Part shown: positions 38,890 through 40,556 of the stretch, piece after piece | How positions within the stretch are numbered: the stretch's first letter is position 1 | Layout: every line of letters starts with the position of its first letter | NCBI GenBank assembly: GCA_946407745.1 | Contig: CAMJPQ010000029.1 | Location: forward strand, 1-40,556 | From: an uncultured Clostridia bacterium | Lineage (GTDB): Bacteria; Bacillota; Clostridia; Christensenellales; Aristaeellaceae | Reading direction: 5' to 3' | Length of the DNA: 40,556 bases | The notes under the pieces: generated by a model | Database searches by the model: none | Seen by the model: only the letters and a program-made list of their open reading frames with translations | Told to the model about the DNA's origin: nothing | Position numbers and translations under genes: made by a program

Positions 38890-39515
38890 GCGCCGCCTCC
38901 GTTCATAATGTCTTCTGCTACCAGCACATCCGTCAGGAACTCCGGGATAACGTAGATGCCGGCCTGAATGCAGATTGCATACTGCATTTTGGCTATGGTG
39001 TTGATGCCGCTGCCCTGTTCCTTCATGGTCTTGGTCAGTACCTTCAGCAGGTTTGCCACGCCGCCGTGAGACTGCGGCAGTTTTCCTTTCTTGGCCAGCT
39101 CTTCGCCGGTCTTTGCTGTAAGGGCTTCCGTTTTTGCCATGAATCTTTTCCTCCTTTCTGCGAAGAACGCGAGATAATCATCGTGCATGGCGTCATAGGT
39201 GCCGCACTCCTGCATTGCCTTTCGGATGTCCCCGCCGTATTTGCAGCGGATATAGCCGTCGATAATCCGGTCGGACTTCTCGTTGAACCACAGCCACGAT
39301 TTGCTAAGATCAGAGCCGGGGCGATAAGTCCGGTGATCCAGACGCTTGTGCGGCAGGTAGTTCCAGCGGATGCCGGTGTTGGCGTTGGCAAAGAAGTCTT
39401 CCCACGGGTCCACCTTCCTGCCCCAGCGCCTGCCCTGCGGATAGACAAGCGGTGTCCGGTCGCGTATCGCACAGCAGGCGTGCCACAGCTCGTTGTGGCA
39501 CAATTCTTCGAGCAT
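38886..39515 (-). CDS. Conserved phage protein downstream of the methylase, 209 aa
   Basis: Starts MLEELCHNELWHACCAIRDR, with ribosome binding site AAAGGAAG. The N-terminal half is rich in Trp, Arg and aromatic residues (RRWGRKVDPWEDFFANANTG, LDHRTYRPGSDLSKSWLWFN) with DRIIDGYIRCKYGGDIRKA; the C-terminal half is helical (FMAKTEALTAKTGEELAKKG). It is 19 nt after the methylase gene and coupled to the next gene. Highly charged throughout; may be a nucleic acid-binding early protein. No catalytic motif seen. Confidence 0.75.
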   Translation of the reverse strand: MLEELCHNELWHACCAIRDRTPLVYPQGRRWGRKVDPWEDFFANANTGIRWNYLPHKRLDHRTYRPGSDLSKSWLWFNEKSDRIIDGYIRCKYGGDIRKAMQECGTYDAMHDDYLAFFAERRKRFMAKTEALTAKTGEELAKKGKLPQSHGGVANLLKVLTKTMKEQGSGINTIAKMQYAICIQAGIYVIPEFLTDVLVAEDIMNGGGA

Positions 39516-39534
39516 TACGGTTTCACTTCCTTTC

Positions 39535-40359
39535 TCATGTGAATAAACTGTACTGTTCTACGGGTGGTGAGTAGTTCATCCAGATTGTTTCTGTGGCCAT
39601 TTCTGTGGATGTCGTCTGACTCATGGTGCTGTCTTTGCGCCAGCCGGCAAGAGCGCTGTCATAGAGCTGCGATTCATAACCGGAAATGATGATTTTTGCC
39701 TTGCTGCAGGAAATCAGATCAAGCAGTTGCTGCTGCTCGCGGTCAGTCATTTCATGCTTATATAGGGCACCGCTTTTCCGGGTGTGCCGAACATACGGCG
39801 GGTCAAGGTACATCAGGGTATCGCGGTTGTTGTACCGCTCTATCAGCCTGAAGGCGTCCATGTGCTCAATCTGCACAAGGTGGGTCGTGTCTCCGCGAAG
39901 CCGCCGCGCCGCCTCGTCAATGGTTTCGGTGATTCCAGCCCATTTACAGGCAGTCCCGCCGATTTTCATTTGCTTATGGTTTCTCCATCCGCACTTCTCG
40001 TCGTTGTGCATCTTCGCCCCGATGGCCTGCGTCGTGCGCACCATGTACCGGCGAGCTTTCTCCAACGGGTCGTCGCACGGCTCGAAGGAAAGGTCGTATT
40101 CCTCGCGGCTATACGGTGTCAGGGTTAACACACGTTTCAGTTCTTCCGGATATTCCCGGAGGACTCGGAACAGGTTGACGATGTTGCTGTCAAGGTCGTT
40201 GATGGTCTCAACCGCGCCGGGGTTCTTGTTGAAAAAGACAGCGCCGCTGCCACAAAACGGTTCCAGATAAACCATTTTTTCATACCCGGTAGGAAAGTGA
40301 TCAATAATCCAGTCAGCAATAGACCACTTACTTCCGGGATAGCGGAAGACAGCTCTGAT
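39535..40359 (-). CDS. Dam-like N6-adenine DNA methyltransferase (D12 class) with non-standard start
   Basis: Full-length homology covers 274 residues: the N-terminal SAM-binding motif FRYPGSKW (5-12), motif I LEPFCGSGAVFF (32-43), RTTQAIGAKMHN in the middle, and catalytic D186-P-P-Y189 (MYLDPPYVRHT). No ATG, GTG or TTG lies in frame upstream of ATG 40275, but the frame is open to 40378 with AGGAGG 7 nt before an ATC at 40359. Starting at 40275 would lose the essential YPGSK motif. Either ATC is used as a rare start, or the start has mutated and only an inactive short form is made. The enzyme would methylate GATC-like sites to resist host restriction or mark phage DNA. Confidence 0.85.
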   Translation of the reverse strand: MRAVFRYPGSKWSIADWIIDHFPTGYEKMVYLEPFCGSGAVFFNKNPGAVETINDLDSNIVNLFRVLREYPEELKRVLTLTPYSREEYDLSFEPCDDPLEKARRYMVRTTQAIGAKMHNDEKCGWRNHKQMKIGGTACKWAGITETIDEAARRLRGDTTHLVQIEHMDAFRLIERYNNRDTLMYLDPPYVRHTRKSGALYKHEMTDREQQQLLDLISCSKAKIIISGYESQLYDSALAGWRKDSTMSQTTSTEMATETIWMNYSPPVEQYSLFT

Positions 40360-40384
40360 TCGATAACCTCCTTTCTTTTAGAGT

Positions 40385-40413
40385 GAGGCGGGAAGCCGGG
40401 AACCTCCCGCCTC
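40385..40413 (-). promoter_or_regulatory. 9-bp hairpin just upstream of the methylase
   Basis: GAGGCGGGA (40385-40393) and TCCCGCCTC (40405-40413) are perfectly complementary around an 11-nt loop, ending about 10 nt before the AGGAGG of the methylase (minus strand). Most of it lies in the 55-bp repeat. With ACTCTAAAAG following there is no U-tract, so it may affect translation or mRNA stability of the methylase rather than end transcription. Confidence 0.55.
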
Positions 40414-40442
40414 GAAGAATAAAAAGCCCCGTTTATCACTGC
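40388..40442. repeat. 55-bp direct repeat, copy 2
   Basis: Identical to positions 1-55. Here it separates the methylase gene (left) from a truncated gene (right). In this context the GCCCC arm of the terminator seen at copy 1 is absent. Confidence 0.97.
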
Positions 40443-40443
40443 C

Positions 40444-40556
40444 TTAGTTTTGATTGACAAGCCGGAGAATCTTCGGCTGCGGCTGCTCTGCGCCGCTCAT
40501 ACTGAGCTGTCCGGGAATCTGCGGGACCATCTCGGCCACAACCATTTCGCCGTTGC
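40444..40556 (-). CDS. Partial CDS, last 36 codons of an unknown protein
   Basis: An open minus-strand frame enters at the window's right edge and ends with TAA at 40446-40444. It reads NGEMVVAEMVPQIPGQLSMS and ends PKILRLVNQN, a Pro/Gln/Met-rich C-terminal tail. Only the end is present, so the family is not identifiable. It stops 1 nt before the 55-bp repeat and is followed by the methylase. It is either the gene before the methylase in this phage or a flank from a related genome or insertion junction. Confidence 0.55.
   Translation of the reverse strand, partial: NGEMVVAEMVPQIPGQLSMSGAEQPQPKILRLVNQN

Overview
The window is an almost complete temperate bacteriophage genome (about 40.4 kb), probably from a GC-rich gut Firmicute of the class Clostridia. 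Three things point there: strong AGGAGG-type ribosome binding sites, sigma-A-like promoters, and protein families typical of that group's phages and conjugative elements (zinc-ribbon integrase, YqaJ/RecT recombination pair, LLH-type holin, N4-gp56-type capsid protein, and a methylase-helicase like those of Clostridia conjugative elements). No tape measure, tail tube or sheath genes are present. The head set (TerS/TerL, large portal, scaffold, capsid protein, adaptor, nozzle, tail fibre) is that of a short-tailed (podovirus-like) phage. The host species cannot be fixed from sequence alone.

Layout. 1-680: a 55-bp repeat, a terminator, a tRNA-like element and two small early genes on the minus strand. 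681-838: a divergent control region with two good promoters and repeated operator-like sites. 839-2694 (+): repressor, a small membrane-anchored protein and a tyrosine integrase. 2653-2915: a probable attP with integrase arm-type repeats. All other confident genes are on the minus strand. Read leftward from the right end they are: partial CDS, Dam-like methylase, small proteins and two HTH proteins, YqaJ exonuclease, RecT, a hypothetical protein, a replication initiator containing an iteron-like origin, small metabolic/zinc proteins including MazG, TerS, TerL, portal, a Prp-type cysteine protease, an internal protein, a 5156-aa polyvalent protein, scaffold, capsid protein, adaptor, nozzle/hub, a 46-aa protein, tail fibre with phosphoesterase, endolysin and holins.

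Topology. The first 55 bases recur exactly at 40388-40442. If the molecule closes at this repeat, the early transcript starting near 725 runs through 680-130, across the join, into the methylase and on to the lysis genes. The integrase then ends at attP, facing the lysis module. This is the normal order of a circular temperate phage. The last 114 bases would be an alternative flank, from a variant phage or another junction.

The central feature is one uninterrupted 15.5-kb gene (12082-27552), about 38% of the genome. It lies among head genes and joins a virion-type N-terminal region, an HExxH metalloprotease, an N6-adenine methylase plus SNF2-like helicase resembling a conjugative-element protein, a MuF-C-like module, and a C-terminal virion/polyvalent region ending in two EF-hand-like repeats. 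Inside it, in another reading frame and with its own ribosome binding site, a 100-aa protein-like ORF survives next to the start of the methylase-helicase segment. The best reading is that a conjugative-element cassette was captured whole into a virion polyprotein. The protein is probably packaged and injected to protect or remodel incoming DNA, by analogy with P1 DarB and other polyvalent proteins.
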